Of a DNA stretch of 64,000 bases, positions 48,485-60,889 are shown one piece after another. How positions within the stretch are numbered: the first letter of the stretch is position 1; every line of letters begins with the position of its first letter. Below the pieces are notes generated by a model. The model was not told where the DNA came from, did no database searches, and was given only the letters and a program-made list of their open reading frames with translations. The translations under genes were made by a program, and so were the position numbers. This DNA comes from Amborella trichopoda (lineage: Eukaryota > Streptophyta > Magnoliopsida > Amborellales > Amborellaceae): NCBI RefSeq assembly GCF_000471905.2, contig NW_006500353.1, positions 314,255 to 378,254 of the forward strand. Direction: 5' to 3'.

Positions 48485-48833
48485 TGTAGATCCCACCTTC
48501 AAATAGTGTCAAGAAATGTGGTTTCAATGTTAGAAATTTTTATGATAGCCTTAAAATATATTTTCATCTCTAATTATAAAATTTGAAGCTTCAAAAATAA
48601 TATAGATCGAGCATATCTATGAAAACTTGAAAATCTTGAAAATTGACGGTCAAAAAATGCATTACAAGATACATTATTTCAAAAACTTGAATTCCATTTT
48701 TCTTCTCATGTACATGCATCTCAATGTCGAGATGATCAATTTGAGGATATTTGGATATCTCAACGACCGCTTCTAGTGAACTTTTTGAGGTGTGCATAAA
48801 TTTGATTGTTTAGAGCGTTGGCTCTATATAAAC
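48453..48833 (+). repeat. Family A terminal-palindrome MITE, copy 2
   Basis: The ends GTTTGTATAGAGCTGAGGCT and, in reverse complement, GTTTATATAGAGCCAACGCT are inverted repeats. The interior is collinear with 25255-25766 (CAAATAGTGTCAAGAAATGTGG, TAGATCGAGCA, GTCGAGATGATCAATTTGA). Confidence 0.8.
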
Positions 48834-51126
48834 GTTTTTCAATCTTGATATAGATAAAAATGATGTCTATTTATATTTTCATAATATAAACATTTGTTGG
48901 GGTTATTTATATATTACTTGCATGATACTAGTCCAAAGCATATATTACATATATAATATCTGGTCCGACCAGCCTAGGTTGGCCTCATCCCTACCCCACT
49001 CGAGAAGGCCCATGATGGCCCCATTCTCGAACCCTACCTGGATAGGATCCAGATCCACCTGAACCCAACCCGCCATATCCTATATGTAGGGCACCAGACC
49101 CGATTAGGGTCGACCCTACTCAATTGCCACCTCTAGCTATATCATATGGTATTATATGCTATAAATCAATCTACTTTAGGGCCAGTTTGGATGTACCCAA
49201 AATTGGAATATTTTTAAATCACAAGAAAAAAAGATTGAGATAGCAATAAGAACCGTTTGGATAACCCCATTGGATTTTATTCCCCATCAAAATAAATTAT
49301 CACGTCCGACTCAAATTTTTTTCACTTCCCTCATCGTGCTTTTTCCCAACATTCCCGCTCTCAATCGTACTTTCCCAAAACCTTCTCGCTCTCAGTCGCA
49401 CCTATAAAAGCCTCTCTCCCACTCTCAAGCAGGCTCAAAAAATTTTCAGAGGCAGATGTTTTACAACCTCAAAACATTAGCAGAGGAAGTATGTAAAAGA
49501 CGTCTCAAAGGAAGGTTTGTAAAGGAGGTCTCTCTTTTGTCCATCCAAGGTACTCTCTACTCTCTCTCATAATAATATTGAACTTTTCAATCCTTCATCT
49601 TGTTTCATAGATGCTAACTCAGACAGAAATAATTCCCTTTGAAAATCCAAATTAGGGTTTTTAAATCCAAAAGGGAATAAATTGAGTATAACATATTTCC
49701 TTCAAAATAATTCCCTATGAAAACCCAAATTAGGGTCTTTTCTCTTTCTCTCTCATCAAATCTTGATCTTAAATGGAAGCTCTCTCTATCTCTCCCATCA
49801 ACCGTGCCTCTCTTCGTTCCCAATATATCTCTTTCAGTAGAAACGAGAAACTGCAAGTTTGCAACTCTCGCTTACATATTTGGCTGCTATAGACTCCTCC
49901 ACCTATGAAGTTGTTATGTATCTTGTAAAGTATGAAATTAGATGGTTCGAATCCTTGTTATGGATGGCAATTTTTTATGAAATATTACTTCGCACTCATC
50001 ATTGTCTGTGTTAAATGTATGCTGATACACAGCATTTCGGAATTGAGCTTGGACTTGATTGGTTTAATTGTTGACAGTTCCAATACTATGTTCCATGTTA
50101 TTCTATCATTGTGTGTAACTTGGACGTCGCATTTTGAAAATACGTTGTAGCAATGTTAAACACTATGTTTAACCTAGACGTCTCATTTTGAAAACACTAT
50201 GTTCATCTGAAAATACGAAACATTGTGTGTAAGGGGAAAAGGATCTGTCGTATCGATGTTTTTGAGAGGGTAAAGGGAAAAGGAAAGAAAAAAAGGGCAT
50301 AAGCCTTGGTTCTTCTAACTAATACCTTAAAAAAACCTATTGAATTACTTACAAGGGAAAACTTTATATAAGGTTGCAACCTTAAAATGTAGAATCACAT
50401 ATGCACGTCAAGAATCACATAGAACTTTCTCTGATTATCACACAAAAAGTCAGTATTTTATTTAATTTTTTGTATTTTATTGTTTTATACTTATATTGAT
50501 GAAGTAGCCAATATAACTTTATATAATGTACTTTGATTTTCACTTGTGTTATAGTTTTATATTGATTTTTATGTATCATTTTTTTTGCTAGTATTGTTTT
50601 GATATTGTTTATTCTGGTTTAAGTCTGATGTTGATTATGCCTAAACCCTGCTGATTTTCTTTTTTCTTTTTTTCTTTTTTCGTTTTCTGGGTTTCTTACT
50701 CTTCATGTTAATATCTTTTTAAATGGTACTTCATGTATCTTAATCTAAATGCCCAAACTCATACAATACTTTCAAACCCCTTAAATCTTGTGATTTTCCA
50801 ATCCTAGGATTTTATGTTGACCTAATATTTGTTTGATGGAGCTAGTCGTCTTCTATTGTATGAGATGTCATTGATGAAGTGTTCTTGACATAGGTTATTG
50901 AGCTAAACATTTATGAATTCCCTGCATGAGTTATAAGCAAGTTATTTTTCATTAATGTTTATGTACAGATTTCTCCATAAACGTGGGACAGCTTTGAGTT
51001 CGTTCTATTGACTATTTGCTTTGGTATTTGTTCCATTTTAAAATTGTTTATGTTTGAGCTATGATATATGTGAACTTCTATAGCATCCATTTTACATAAA
51101 ATCAAGATTGTGTGATAATTTGACAA

Positions 51127-52240
51127 GTGTTAGAGGGTACCATTCAGCCTAGAGATGTCAGAATATACCCCTACTCTCAAGATCCAACCAAGACAAATTG
51201 GAGTGCAACTTACGATGAATTCATGGTTGAACAATTGAAAAAATTACATTTTGCTAGGAAGCGGTCTGATATTGGATGGACAAAAGAGGATTGGAGGTCT
51301 GTCTTGGATGCATTTAATAATAATTTTGATGTTGAAAATACCGTACAACAATTGAAAACTCACTGGGCTACACTTAAGAAGCAATATTTTATTGCGAATG
51401 ACCTTATTAACCAAAGTGGTTTTGGTTGGGATGACAATGCCTATGTTGTAACTGCTCCGAATGGGGTGTGGGATCGATTTCTTCAAGTAGGTTTTTAGTG
51501 TTGATTATTCAATTCTTTATTTTCTTTGGTTGTTGTATGAATTTAGCTATGCAAGATGTTTGGAAAACTCACATATTTAAGCAAACAGGCCCATCTTGAA
51601 GAAAAACCATTTAGAAATGCGAGCTTTCCCCTTTATGATCAACTTACCGTACTAGTAGAAGGTAAGTTTTTCCATTCTATTAATAGTATTTATTTAACTT
51701 TATTATATTGCACTACAATTCTAATGCACTACAATTCTCATTAGAATATGACATTTTATGCCTCTAGGTAAACATGCCACAGGGATATCGACTGTTCGTC
51801 AAGAGCCATTAGAAGATGACATAAGTGAACATGAAATTGAGCAAAGTTCACAATCAAACCCACATTATATTGCAAATGAGAATGATTTGAGCTCTTCAGA
51901 TGATATGCCTATAGACACCCCTGAAAAGAACAAACGTCAGCTGTTGTGAAATTAATTCCACATCGTAGTAAGAAAGTGAGGTTTAGTCCTGCAAGTAGGT
52001 TAGCAGCAGCTGTTGAAAATTTAGTCAGGGCAGACATGTCAACCTCACAAATATTGCAAAAGCCCACAGAAAATTAGGAGTTTTCATATCAAAAGTGCTT
52101 GATAGGCTTAAATCAAAGTGAGCGTGTGCAAGCAATAGATTTACTTGTTAATGAAAAGGTGGCCATTACATTTATGACTCTCGAAGGAGAACTTCATTTG
52201 GATTGGCTGCGTTCTAAATGTCACAGAGTAGAGTAGACAC
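51127..52240 (+). pseudogene. Harbinger ORF1, Myb/SANT-like DNA-binding protein (broken)
   Basis: The first recognisable exon (51127 to about 51486) has the Myb/SANT-like domain: YDEFMVEQLKKLHFARKRSD, GWTKEDWRSVLDAFN, LKTHWATLKKQY, GFGWDDNAYVVTA and VWDRFLQ. After an intron, 51551-51660 gives PFRNASFPLYDQLTVLVEGK, and 51767-51948 gives an acidic stretch. A frame change at about 51945 separates KKVRFSPASRLAAAVENLVR and a C-terminal part up to about 52240, with at least one further stop. In this superfamily the protein binds DNA and helps nuclear import of the transposase. No convincing ATG was seen before 51127; the AAG before it may be an acceptor. Confidence 0.8.
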
Positions 52241-52647
52241 CCATTTTGTGTTTTTAGTTTTTTTTTTTTGTGGGGCGCTCTTAATTAGTGACTTGAAGAG
52301 CTTCCTAATCTTCGTATAACTTTTGGACCTAAATTTTTTGAGCAATATCTGTGAAATGTTTGTTGATTTTTAAGGCATGTGTGAAATATTTGCTGATTTT
52401 ACGTATCCTTTTTCCCATTGATTTGTGATCTTAGAGAAAATGGCTTAATGTGCAAACTCATATGCACCTCTAATACTATCTTCTTGGTCAGATTCTAATG
52501 CACATTGACGTAATTTTGTAGTAGATGTTTGTTTGAGTTAGATATATTTCTTAAATAATGCATTTGTTCACATAATTTTTTTTCAATTTCGTTAGGACAT
52601 CTTTCATTTATTTCATACAGTGAAGGCAAGCATATCAACAAAGAAAC

Positions 52648-54072
52648 ATGATTGAGATGGAATTAGCCAAACGGCATGAGAAGCAACGACGTAAGCAACG
52701 GTTAATTCTTGCACTTGCTCTTTGCAGTTATAATGATATTTATGTAAACAAGATTCCTCTTCGGAATTCATCTTTATCTGGCTATGCATACATGGAAAAA
52801 ATACTTTTGGGTCATAGGGAACGATGCCTTCAAGTTTGTCGTATGGAGTTAAACGTATTTCAAAACTTTTGTGAGATTTTTCGAAGTAGACATCTTCTAA
52901 ATGATACTCGAGGTGTAAAGGTTGAAGAGCAGTTGTCAATGTTCTTATATATCCTGGGGAAGAGCTCAAGCAATCGTACAGTCCAAGACCGTTCCAACAC
53001 TCAAGTGAAACTAGTTGTCATTTTGAGAGAGTTTTCAATGCAATACATAACTTATCATTCGGTTATGTTCATCTACCTTCAAGTAGCACACATCCAGAAA
53101 TTCGCAAAAAAAGCATATATTATCCTTTTTTCAAGGTACTTATTTTAAATTTATGTATCTTTTGATAATTTTGGGAAATTGATGATTAGTTTTAATTGAA
53201 GTTTTATTTCTTTACTTTTTGAAGAATTGCATTGGGGCAATAGATAGTACCCATATTCATGTGAGTATTGGTATTGAAGAGCAAGCTCCATATTGGAACA
53301 GGAAAGGCTTTTTATCACAAAATGTAATGGTAGCTTGTTCTTTTGACCTTCGCTTTGTATATGTACTTGTTGAGTGGGACGAATCATCATCGGATTCTTC
53401 TGTGTTAAAAGCTGCACTAAAATCTAGTTTCAAGGTTACCAAAGGTCACCGTTATTTTCCTTCCTTAAAAATTTTATATTTGGTGGAATATTTAAACGTC
53501 ATTTCAAGCTTGCTAATAAATGTCATAGTCCTTATCTACTTCCTACAAATTTTTTGTTATTTTTAGAATATATATATATAACTTTTGTCATTTATATGCA
53601 TTCAAATAAATATTATCTCGTTGATGCGGGTTATGCGAACACACAAAACTTCATAGCTCCATTTAGGGGTGTGAGGTATCATTTGAAGGCTTATGGTCAG
53701 GGAAATTTAACCCCACAAAATGTAAAGGAGCTCTTCAATCTTCGGCATTCATCTCTTCGGAACGTTATTGAATGTGCATTTGGTGTGTTGAAGAAAAGAT
53801 TCCCTATTTTGAAAGTGGCAACAACATATCCTTATGAAACACAAGTTAAGATTGTCGCTGCTGCTTGGACTTTACATAATCATATCCGAACTATAACAGG
53901 TGGTGATGATTGGCTCTATGAGGAGTATGACAGGGATTTTACACGTGGATCAGTTGAAGGAACAGATATTCAACATAATGATGTAAACCCTCAAGCTAAT
54001 AAAAATGATGGCGATCAACTGCAAGATCATATTGCTAAAGCACTTTGGGATGACTATTGTACTCACCATTGA
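52648..54072 (+). pseudogene. Harbinger DDE transposase (HARBI1-like), frameshifted
   Basis: N-terminal helix-rich part from M at 52648 (LAKRHEKQRRKQRLILALAL). A one-base loss near 52990 shifts the frame in the segment after NRTVQDR. The intron 53136-53224 is followed by NCIGAIDSTHIHVSIG (first Asp) and YWNRKGFLSQNVMVACSFDL. Next comes EWDESSSDSSVL (second Asp in the SSSD position of the usual GS..D box). After a second intron comes YYLVDAGYAN, and NVIECAFGVLKKRFPIL supplies the Glu. It ends ALWDDYCTHH with TGA at about 54070. The DDE residues are kept, so only the frameshift clearly kills it. Confidence 0.9.
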
Positions 54073-54737
54073 GCATAATATGGCACATAGATATAATTGG
54101 TTGTAATCATGTTTTCTACTACTCTCTTTTCTACTTTAGATTTTAATATTAATTGCTTGGGTTATCGTTCATGGGTTATGGAGATGGTGTGAAACTCTCA
54201 TTTTTAAAAATATATAATTGTTCATTCTCCTCTCTATGCCCATGGAAAAATTCGAATTTTTCCAAATTATAAGTTTATCAAACGCATGAAAGAACAAAGT
54301 TAAAAATCAATGTTGGTCAAACATTTTTATGTAATTAGAAAAAAAAAAAATACGAATTTAGAATTTATTGCAACGCATCCAAACAGACATATTTGGCAAA
54401 TAAAATTTTCTTATCATATTTCAATAGATGTCCAAACAGTCTACCAACGTAATAAAATAAAACGATAATGCTTCTCAATTGAGGGGAAAAAAATTGCATT
54501 CTTTTTCAATCTGAATATTTTTCCTTTGACATCCAAACTGGGCCTTAGCTATAAAGTCACAACTATCTCTAGCAATTAAATAAAATCTCCACAATACTTG
54601 AAGTATCAAATCATAGTTATGTTGGGAAAAAAGAGAATAACAAAAAACAAACCAGGGCATAAAGTGACAAAATGCGAATTATTTTTTATTCCAAAACAAA
54701 ATGTACACATTAATTTCTTTAATTTTATTCTCAAGAC

Positions 54738-55041
54738 AAGAAGGGATAAAATTCAAAATGAATACATTCGGAAGAATTTAGGTGTAGTACTACTTGGCAA
54801 TAAAACGAGATAAAGTAAACTTAAGTGAACTGGTTATGTGCTATGCAAATACAACACCTATTAGAAGATACGAGTTAGTTGAAGTGGTAAACCCAAAAGG
54901 ACCTAGTTAGAAGCAGTAAGAAAATATATGATGACTTACAACCTCATTAAGGGTATGACACTTAATAAAGTAAAAAGATGGGTCAAGATTCATATAGCCG
55001 AACCCAATTAGTTGGAAAAACACTCTGAGGATGATGATGAC
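54738..55041 (+). mobile_element. RTE-type LINE 3' fragment
   Basis: RRDKIQNEYIRKNLGVVLLG at 54738-54800, then frame-broken C-terminal sequence, AGGGTATGACACTTAATAAAG, AGCCGAACCCAATTAGTTGG and a GATGATGATGA tail. It starts about 190 bp beyond the Harbinger right end. Confidence 0.85.
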
Positions 55042-55055
55042 AAGAAAAGCACTCC

Positions 55056-55576
55056 TGAAGTCTTTCGAAATGACTCTCTCTAATCGGGTGTCAATTTCTA
55101 TGTCAGTGGCTGCTTGATAGTACAACCCTATAATTGTCGAAGAGATTATGAGAGGGTATAAAACTCACTTCAATGGCAAAAAGTGAATTGCACAAATCAT
55201 TATACTGTTGAAAAAACTTGAAGAAAGAGATGGACCCACTCTTAGGATTAAGGCAGTGTCTTTAGACTATCGATCGCAAAGATCAAGCTTTTAACAGAAC
55301 TGTGAGAACTCTATAAATTTATGTGTACCTCTCTATGGCCATGAAACCATTATTAAAGATGGATGGAGGAGGCCATTCTTCAACGTTCGGCTTCCTCCTG
55401 AAATCTCTGAGAAAACGTGGCTCTGTAATCCTGGGAAGTGGGTGGTTCCTTTCTAGCCATTAAATAACGACACTCTCTCTCTAAGAAGCCTCCATTTTTT
55501 AGTGATAAGCATTAAATTATAAGAAAGATAAATATTGCACGTTTAAAAGCCCCATGGCCACACATACGTACCAACA
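55056..55576 (-). repeat. Copia 3' LTR (approximate)
   Basis: Directly after the polypurine-like CCAAGTAGGAGA (- strand) the sequence begins TGTTGGTACG, the usual Copia LTR start, at 55576. The far end is placed at a ...TTCA at 55056, giving about 521 bp. That edge is inferred because there is no second LTR to compare. Confidence 0.5.
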
Positions 55577-55849
55577 TCTCCTACTTGGCCATGAGGGCCA
55601 AATATATTGAAATATCATAAAGTTTTTACCACTTAATGAATTTAATATTTATGTGCATATTTTTGTCATGAGGCTTTCACGCAAGTGCGGTTATACATCT
55701 CATAACAAAAAATATCCAAAGTCATGTCATGGTTTTTCACGCTAATGCGGTTTTTTCTCTCATGGCTAAGACATCAAAAAATATCCCATTTGGGAGTTCC
55801 TGATTTAAATATTTTTAAGTCCTATCAAAACTACATGCTTTGATAATAT

Positions 55850-56365
55850 TTATGTACTCAATCCTTTTGTTAAAGGGTTAGCAATCATATCTGAAGATAG
55901 CAAATAATTTACAGTTATTTCATTCTTTCCAATAATATCATAAATATAATGATAATCAATTTCAATGTGCTTACCCTTAGAACTATAAGCTTCATTTCTA
56001 ATTGATGAAATAACAGCCAGATTATCACAAAAGCTTTTAACAGGTCTGTCGGCTATATCCAGCTTCAAATCATTTATGAAGCGTTTAATCCAGACGGCAT
56101 AAGTTGTAGCAATGCTACAACCAATATACTCGGCTTCCATTGTATACCGAGCTACACAACCTTGTTTCTTATTAGACCAAGAAACACATCCACCACTAAA
56201 GAGGAATACAATTCCTGATGTTGATTTTCTATCATCTGAGTCTCCTGCAAAATCTGCATCAGAGTACCCAGTAACCTTTAAGTTGTCAGCTTGGAAACAC
56301 AACTTGTAATTTTTATTTTTCTGAATATATCTGAGTATCCTTTTTACAGCTTGCCAATGAGTCAA
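55850..56365 (-). pseudogene. Copia RNase H domain
   Basis: HWQAVKRILRYIQ, YSDADFAGDSDDRKSTSGIV, SWSNKKQGCVARYTMEAEYI, VKSFCDNLAVISSIRN and KHIEIDYHYI are standard Copia RNase H words. The domain is open over 171 residues and ends NPLTKGLST. Confidence 0.93.
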
Positions 56366-56369
56366 CCCA

Positions 56370-57260
56370 TGATTACTCTAAAATCTACTTATAAGACCAT
56401 ATGTAATACTCAAATCAGGTATTGTACACAACATGACATAATTTATGCATCCTACAGCTTGAGCATATGGAATTCTTTCCATGTCAGCTTTGTCACTATC
56501 ATTTAATGGACACATTTTCTTTGATAATTTTAAGCTTTTACAAACAGGTGTATCTATGGGCTTGCAATTTTCTATCTTAAATCTCTTTAAAATAATTTTT
56601 AAATAATTTTCTTAAGATAAACATAGAAGTCTTGAACTTCTATCTCTTGTTATCGTAATGCTTAATACATATGAGGCTTATCTCATATCTTTCATCTCAA
56701 AATGGGAACTTAGCTATAAATTGGTATGGTTAATCATGTCAATATCATTATCGGCATCAAAATATCATCCACATATAGTGACAATATAACAAAATTGCTC
56801 CCACTGTTTCAAACATATACACAATGGTCTACCTATTGGCTATATAACCAATTTCAGTGATTGCATTATGAAAAGTAAAACCAGTACCTAGAAGATTGTT
56901 TTAGACCATATAGAGATTTCTTAAGTTTATATACTTTGTCTTCTTGGCCTTTTAATTACATATCATTTTGGTTGTTTCATGTATATATCTTTTTTTAATT
57001 CTCCATTTAATGAAGTTGTTTTGACATCCATCTGAAATAATTCTAGATCATAGTATGCAACTAATGCAAAGATGATCCTAATGGATGAAAATTTTGCTAC
57101 TAGAGAATAAGTTTTTACATAATCTATGCCCTCCCTTTGGATAAATTCTTTAGCTACCAACCTAGTTTTATATTTATCAGTGAATCCATTTGCATTAAGC
57201 TTTTTCTTTAGGACTCATTTGCAATCGATGACTTTTCTATCTTTAGGGAGGTCAACCAAC
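56370..57260 (-). pseudogene. Copia reverse transcriptase, degenerate
   Basis: KEFIQREGIDYVKTYSLVAK and MDVKTTSLNGELKKDIYMKQ (normally MDVKTAFLNG) are in one frame at 57160-56963. The catalytic box LYVDDIL is still visible near 56770. Several stops lie between 56960 and 56370. Confidence 0.85.
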
Positions 57261-57526
57261 TCTCAGACTTGATTTATTTTAATAAAATCAAGTTCATAAT
57301 CCATGGCTTGAGTCCACTCAGCTGAGTCATATGAGCTAATAGCATCACTATAGCTACGAGGTTCATCTATTGTATCATCACTCATTGAAAAGTAATTATC
57401 TTCATTCATAAATACATAAAATTCTTCTAAAGTCATAGGTGCTAGTTCTTTTAGGCCTATCTGGTATACTTGATTCAATTGAATCATTCTCACCAAATGT
57501 AGAGGGAGTCTGAGAAACAGGGTCTT

Positions 57527-58642
57527 TCAGACCCTTATCTTTATCAATTCATGTAAGTAAATATGCTTATTTAAAATATTTTCATCAACTATATTTTCTA
57601 AGAAATGAGCATCACGACTCTCTACTAATGATCTAGTATGATAGTTATAGAATCTATACCCTTTATAATTTTTTGAATAGCCTATAAAAGAGTATTTTAT
57701 AGTTTTACTTTGTAATTTATCTCTATTTTGTGGTGGTATAAGCACATGTGCCCAAGAACCCCAAACTTTCAATATAGTAAGGTTAGGTTTCCAACCTGTC
57801 CATAATTCATATGGGGTCAAGTCTATAGATTTAGTTGGAACACGATTAATGATATATATTACAGTGTTGAGAGCCTTACCCTAAAAATGAGGTGATAAAT
57901 TTGAATGGCTCATCATGAACCTAACCATGTCCATTAGAGTTATATTTCTCCTTTCAGCTATACCATTTTATTGTGGTGTATATGACATAGTTGTTTGGTG
58001 AATTATACCATGCTCCTTACAAAATTCAGAAAATAAGGCGGAGCAATATTCACCTCCCATATCTGTTCGAAGAATTTTAATATGTCTACCTAACTGATTT
58101 TCTACCTCAGCTTTATATTCTTTAAATGTTGCTGATGCATATGATTTCTTACAAATTAGGTATACATATCTATAACATGAGTAATCGTCTATAAATGTTA
58201 TAAAATATTCTATACCTCTATGTGTTTTCACATTTAATGGGCTACATATATCAGAATAAACAATACTAAGTAGTTCACTAGACCTTTTCCCTTTAGGGAA
58301 ATGCTTCTTAGTTAATTTATCAAAAATACATGGCCGACATGTTTTGAACACAATTTCTCCTAAATTGGGAAGCAAGCCTCTTTTAACCATTTGATTCATT
58401 TTGTCTTTATTTATATGTCTTAATCTTAAGTGCCATAAATATGGATCATCTATACACATTAAAGCATCAAAAGAACCAGAAAATGATGAACTTTTATTAA
58501 TATTTAGTCGGTACAAATTGTCAACTTTAGTACCGTATACCAAAGCTCTAGAATGCTTCCCAATGGTAACCCGACCAGACCTGAACCTAATTTCATAACC
58601 CTTGTCTTTTAGCCTTGGGACAGAAATCAAATTGCGCATCAT
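57527..58642 (-). pseudogene. Copia GAG-pre-integrase and integrase
   Basis: LWHLRLRHINKDKMNQMVKR is the pre-integrase box. SIVYSDICSPLNVKTHRG, YFITFIDDYSCYRYVYL and ILRTDMGGEYCSALFSEFC carry the integrase core with its Asp residues. The frame is open 58642-57968, then shifts. The C-terminal part with TPYELWTGWKPNL and VWGSWAHVLIP is at 57820-57527. Confidence 0.92.
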
Positions 58643-58956
58643 ATTGGGCGCATATAATGTATCAGTTAATAAGAGATTTATTCATCCTGGTAAACCCAGC
58701 TTGAAAGTACCAATACATAGTACATTGCAGTAGGTGTCATTCCCCCAATAAATCTGCTGGTTACCGACGCAATCTCTTTCTATTATGTGAATTCCATCAT
58801 TGGTCCTCGAGACATGTCGAGTGGAGGTTGAGTCGACTCACTAATTTTTTAGATTATGATCGGCAACTATTGATTTTAGGACTACGCAGATCAAGTCCTT
58901 TTTCTTATTTTGATTATTTCGAACAAGGTTGTTATTTTGGTTCCTATTTTTATTTT

Positions 58957-59589
58957 TCAGCTTAGGACAATTAAACTTAATATACCCAATTTCCGTAGAA
59001 CAAAAACAGGTCTTCTTAACCTTATTTTTTTATTTTTAAAATTTCTCCTCATTCTCTTATACCTAGTCTTTTCTGATAATTGAAAGGTTTCTTGAGGAGG
59101 GAGACTGTTAAGGACAATGGACACTTGCATGCGATCGGGGACTGGATTCCCAACTGCAGCAAGGTCCTTTGCGAGCACTGTCATTTTAGTGACATCCTCG
59201 GTCACTGAGTCTGTTTCTTTCATTCTGCAAGAATTGTATTTTTTTAACAACAATTGTACATGGGTCTCAGAAGTGGTCCCATACTTTTCAGATAGGGCGC
59301 ATATCATACTTTGAGTTGTGGTGTAATCCTCAAGGACTCTAATTAAATCATCTTCTATAAAACTCAACATAATAGTCTTAGCTACTTTGTCATCTTTTAA
59401 CCATTTTTCAAGTCTCTTTCTGGTTTGACCATTGACATTAGGCTCTAAAAATGGTGGTTCTGTTTCTAGGACATAATCTACCCTATCTTGAAAAAGAATA
59501 TATCCAATTTTTCTTTTCCACATAGAAAAATTGGTCCCATTGAGTTTTTCAAATTTGGATAATTCTGACATGACTAGCCTAGATGCCAT
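58957..59589 (-). pseudogene. Copia gag N-terminal part
   Basis: Begins ATG at 59589. FEKLNGTNFSMWKRKIGYIL, WLKDDKVAKTIMLSFIEDDL and LLLKKYNSCRMKETDSVTED match Copia gag (UBN2-type). The frame degenerates near 59040, before the zinc knuckle. Confidence 0.88.
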
Positions 59590-59599
59590 TTTAAATTTT

Positions 59600-60850
59600 T
59601 ATATAATATCTAAAAGTTCAAAAACAAATTTAATTGTGTTTAAGAAAATGTTGTCTGCTAGCTAAATCAATAAGTTTGCCAACTCTCAGTGAGCTGCAAC
59701 TTCAAAGAAAAAAATTTCTCGAACAGTTTATGTTCACACTGCTGTGATGCAACAAAAAATTAATAAAGTAAGGCAATAACTACTTTTATGTCAAATATTG
59801 CATAAGAATAATTTTTATAAATATGTGATTATGTCTTAGCACAAGATGGAGAGTTTACAATGATATTTGATATTTTTCAATAAAAAATATGGCATTGCAT
59901 AATCACAAAAAAAAAAAATTACATAAAATCAAGATCATGAAATTTTCTAACTTAAAGAGACCAAAGCATAGGATAATTATGCAATGCAGTGACAATTATT
60001 ATGCAACTAAAATATGTAAAAAATCCTTAAATTATAGGTCACAAATAAAAATAAAAATAAATAAATATATGCAATTGGTACATAAGCCTTTACTCCAATA
60101 GAATTGACACGTGCATAATAAGATTCAATAATAATAATATGCATTAATTTTCAACAACAAAAAGATGGAAGAAAGAAGATGCCAGCTACCTGCATAGAGT
60201 AGAATTTTTTTTTTTTTTTTTTTTACAATCTTTACAAATTATTATTATTATTCTTATTAATTTTATTAGAAAATAAAGAGAAGAATTATTTGCTTTATTT
60301 TCAGTTACTTGACCGTGGGCTCAAGTATGTACTGTATCAGCAACTTGATCTGAGAAAAAATAACTACACAACTTGTTCCTGCTCTGGAGAGAGAGCCTAA
60401 TATTGAGACGTAGAGATAGAGCCTAATATTGAGACATATGTTAAGTTACGATAACTCTTCTATAACAACTTTAAACTTATTTTCTCTCTCTTCCTATTCA
60501 TTTGACGATTCTTCTAGCGTCTCTATCTCTTTAACTTTTCTCTATATTAAACAGAGGACTCATCCGAGTACGCCATGATCACGTAAGCCAAACGCAATCT
60601 AGAGAGAGAAATATGACAAAAGAAATTACAAAGAGAAAATATTCCAGAACCAACAATACCAATTAAAACAAACACTGAATCGCAAATGATGACTAATAAA
60701 TTAAGAGGGAGAAATTTATAAAAAATAAATAAATTCAGACTATTAAATTTAAGATTAGAAAAAAAAATTTACAGTAAGATATACGTGAATGACAAACCAC
60801 ACTATCAAAGTTATTGTAAATTAAACTCAGAACAAGAAATAAATAAATAA

Positions 60851-60854
<4 letters not shown>
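59600..60854. other. AT-rich DNA between Copia gag and viral remnant
   Basis: No gene recognised. Poly-T tract at about 60207-60224. A 26-bp-spaced direct repeat GCCTAATATTGAGAC at 60395 and 60421. An ATAA-type array at about 60836-60854 leads into the AT tract. No Copia LTR copy was found here. Confidence 0.5.

Positions 60855-60886
<32 letters not shown>
60855..60886. repeat. (AT)n tract at broken end of viral insert
   Basis: About 16 AT dinucleotides directly adjoining the broken reverse transcriptase remnant. Endogenous caulimovirids in several plants are known to be joined to TA/AT simple repeats. Confidence 0.9.

Positions 60887-60889
<3 letters not shown>

Larger units (their letters stand above)
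49179..54544 (+). mobile_element. PIF/Harbinger DNA transposon, near full length
   Basis: The ends GGGCCAGTTTGGATG and, in reverse complement, GGCCCAGTTTGGATG are flanked by TTA at 49176-49178 and 54545-54547, the Harbinger target duplication. The 5366 bp carry the two expected ORFs in the same direction: a Myb/SANT-like DNA-binding protein and a DDE transposase. Both have lesions, so the copy is probably inactive on its own. Its ends could still be moved by an active relative. Confidence 0.93.
55056..59591 (-). mobile_element. Ty1/Copia retrotransposon, degenerate, one LTR recognised
   Basis: On the - strand the order is gag, GAG-pre-integrase, integrase, reverse transcriptase, RNase H, polypurine tract, LTR: the Copia order. 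Every domain has stops or frame changes. No second LTR and no tRNA-primer site were found upstream of gag, so the 5' end is missing or replaced. Confidence 0.85.
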
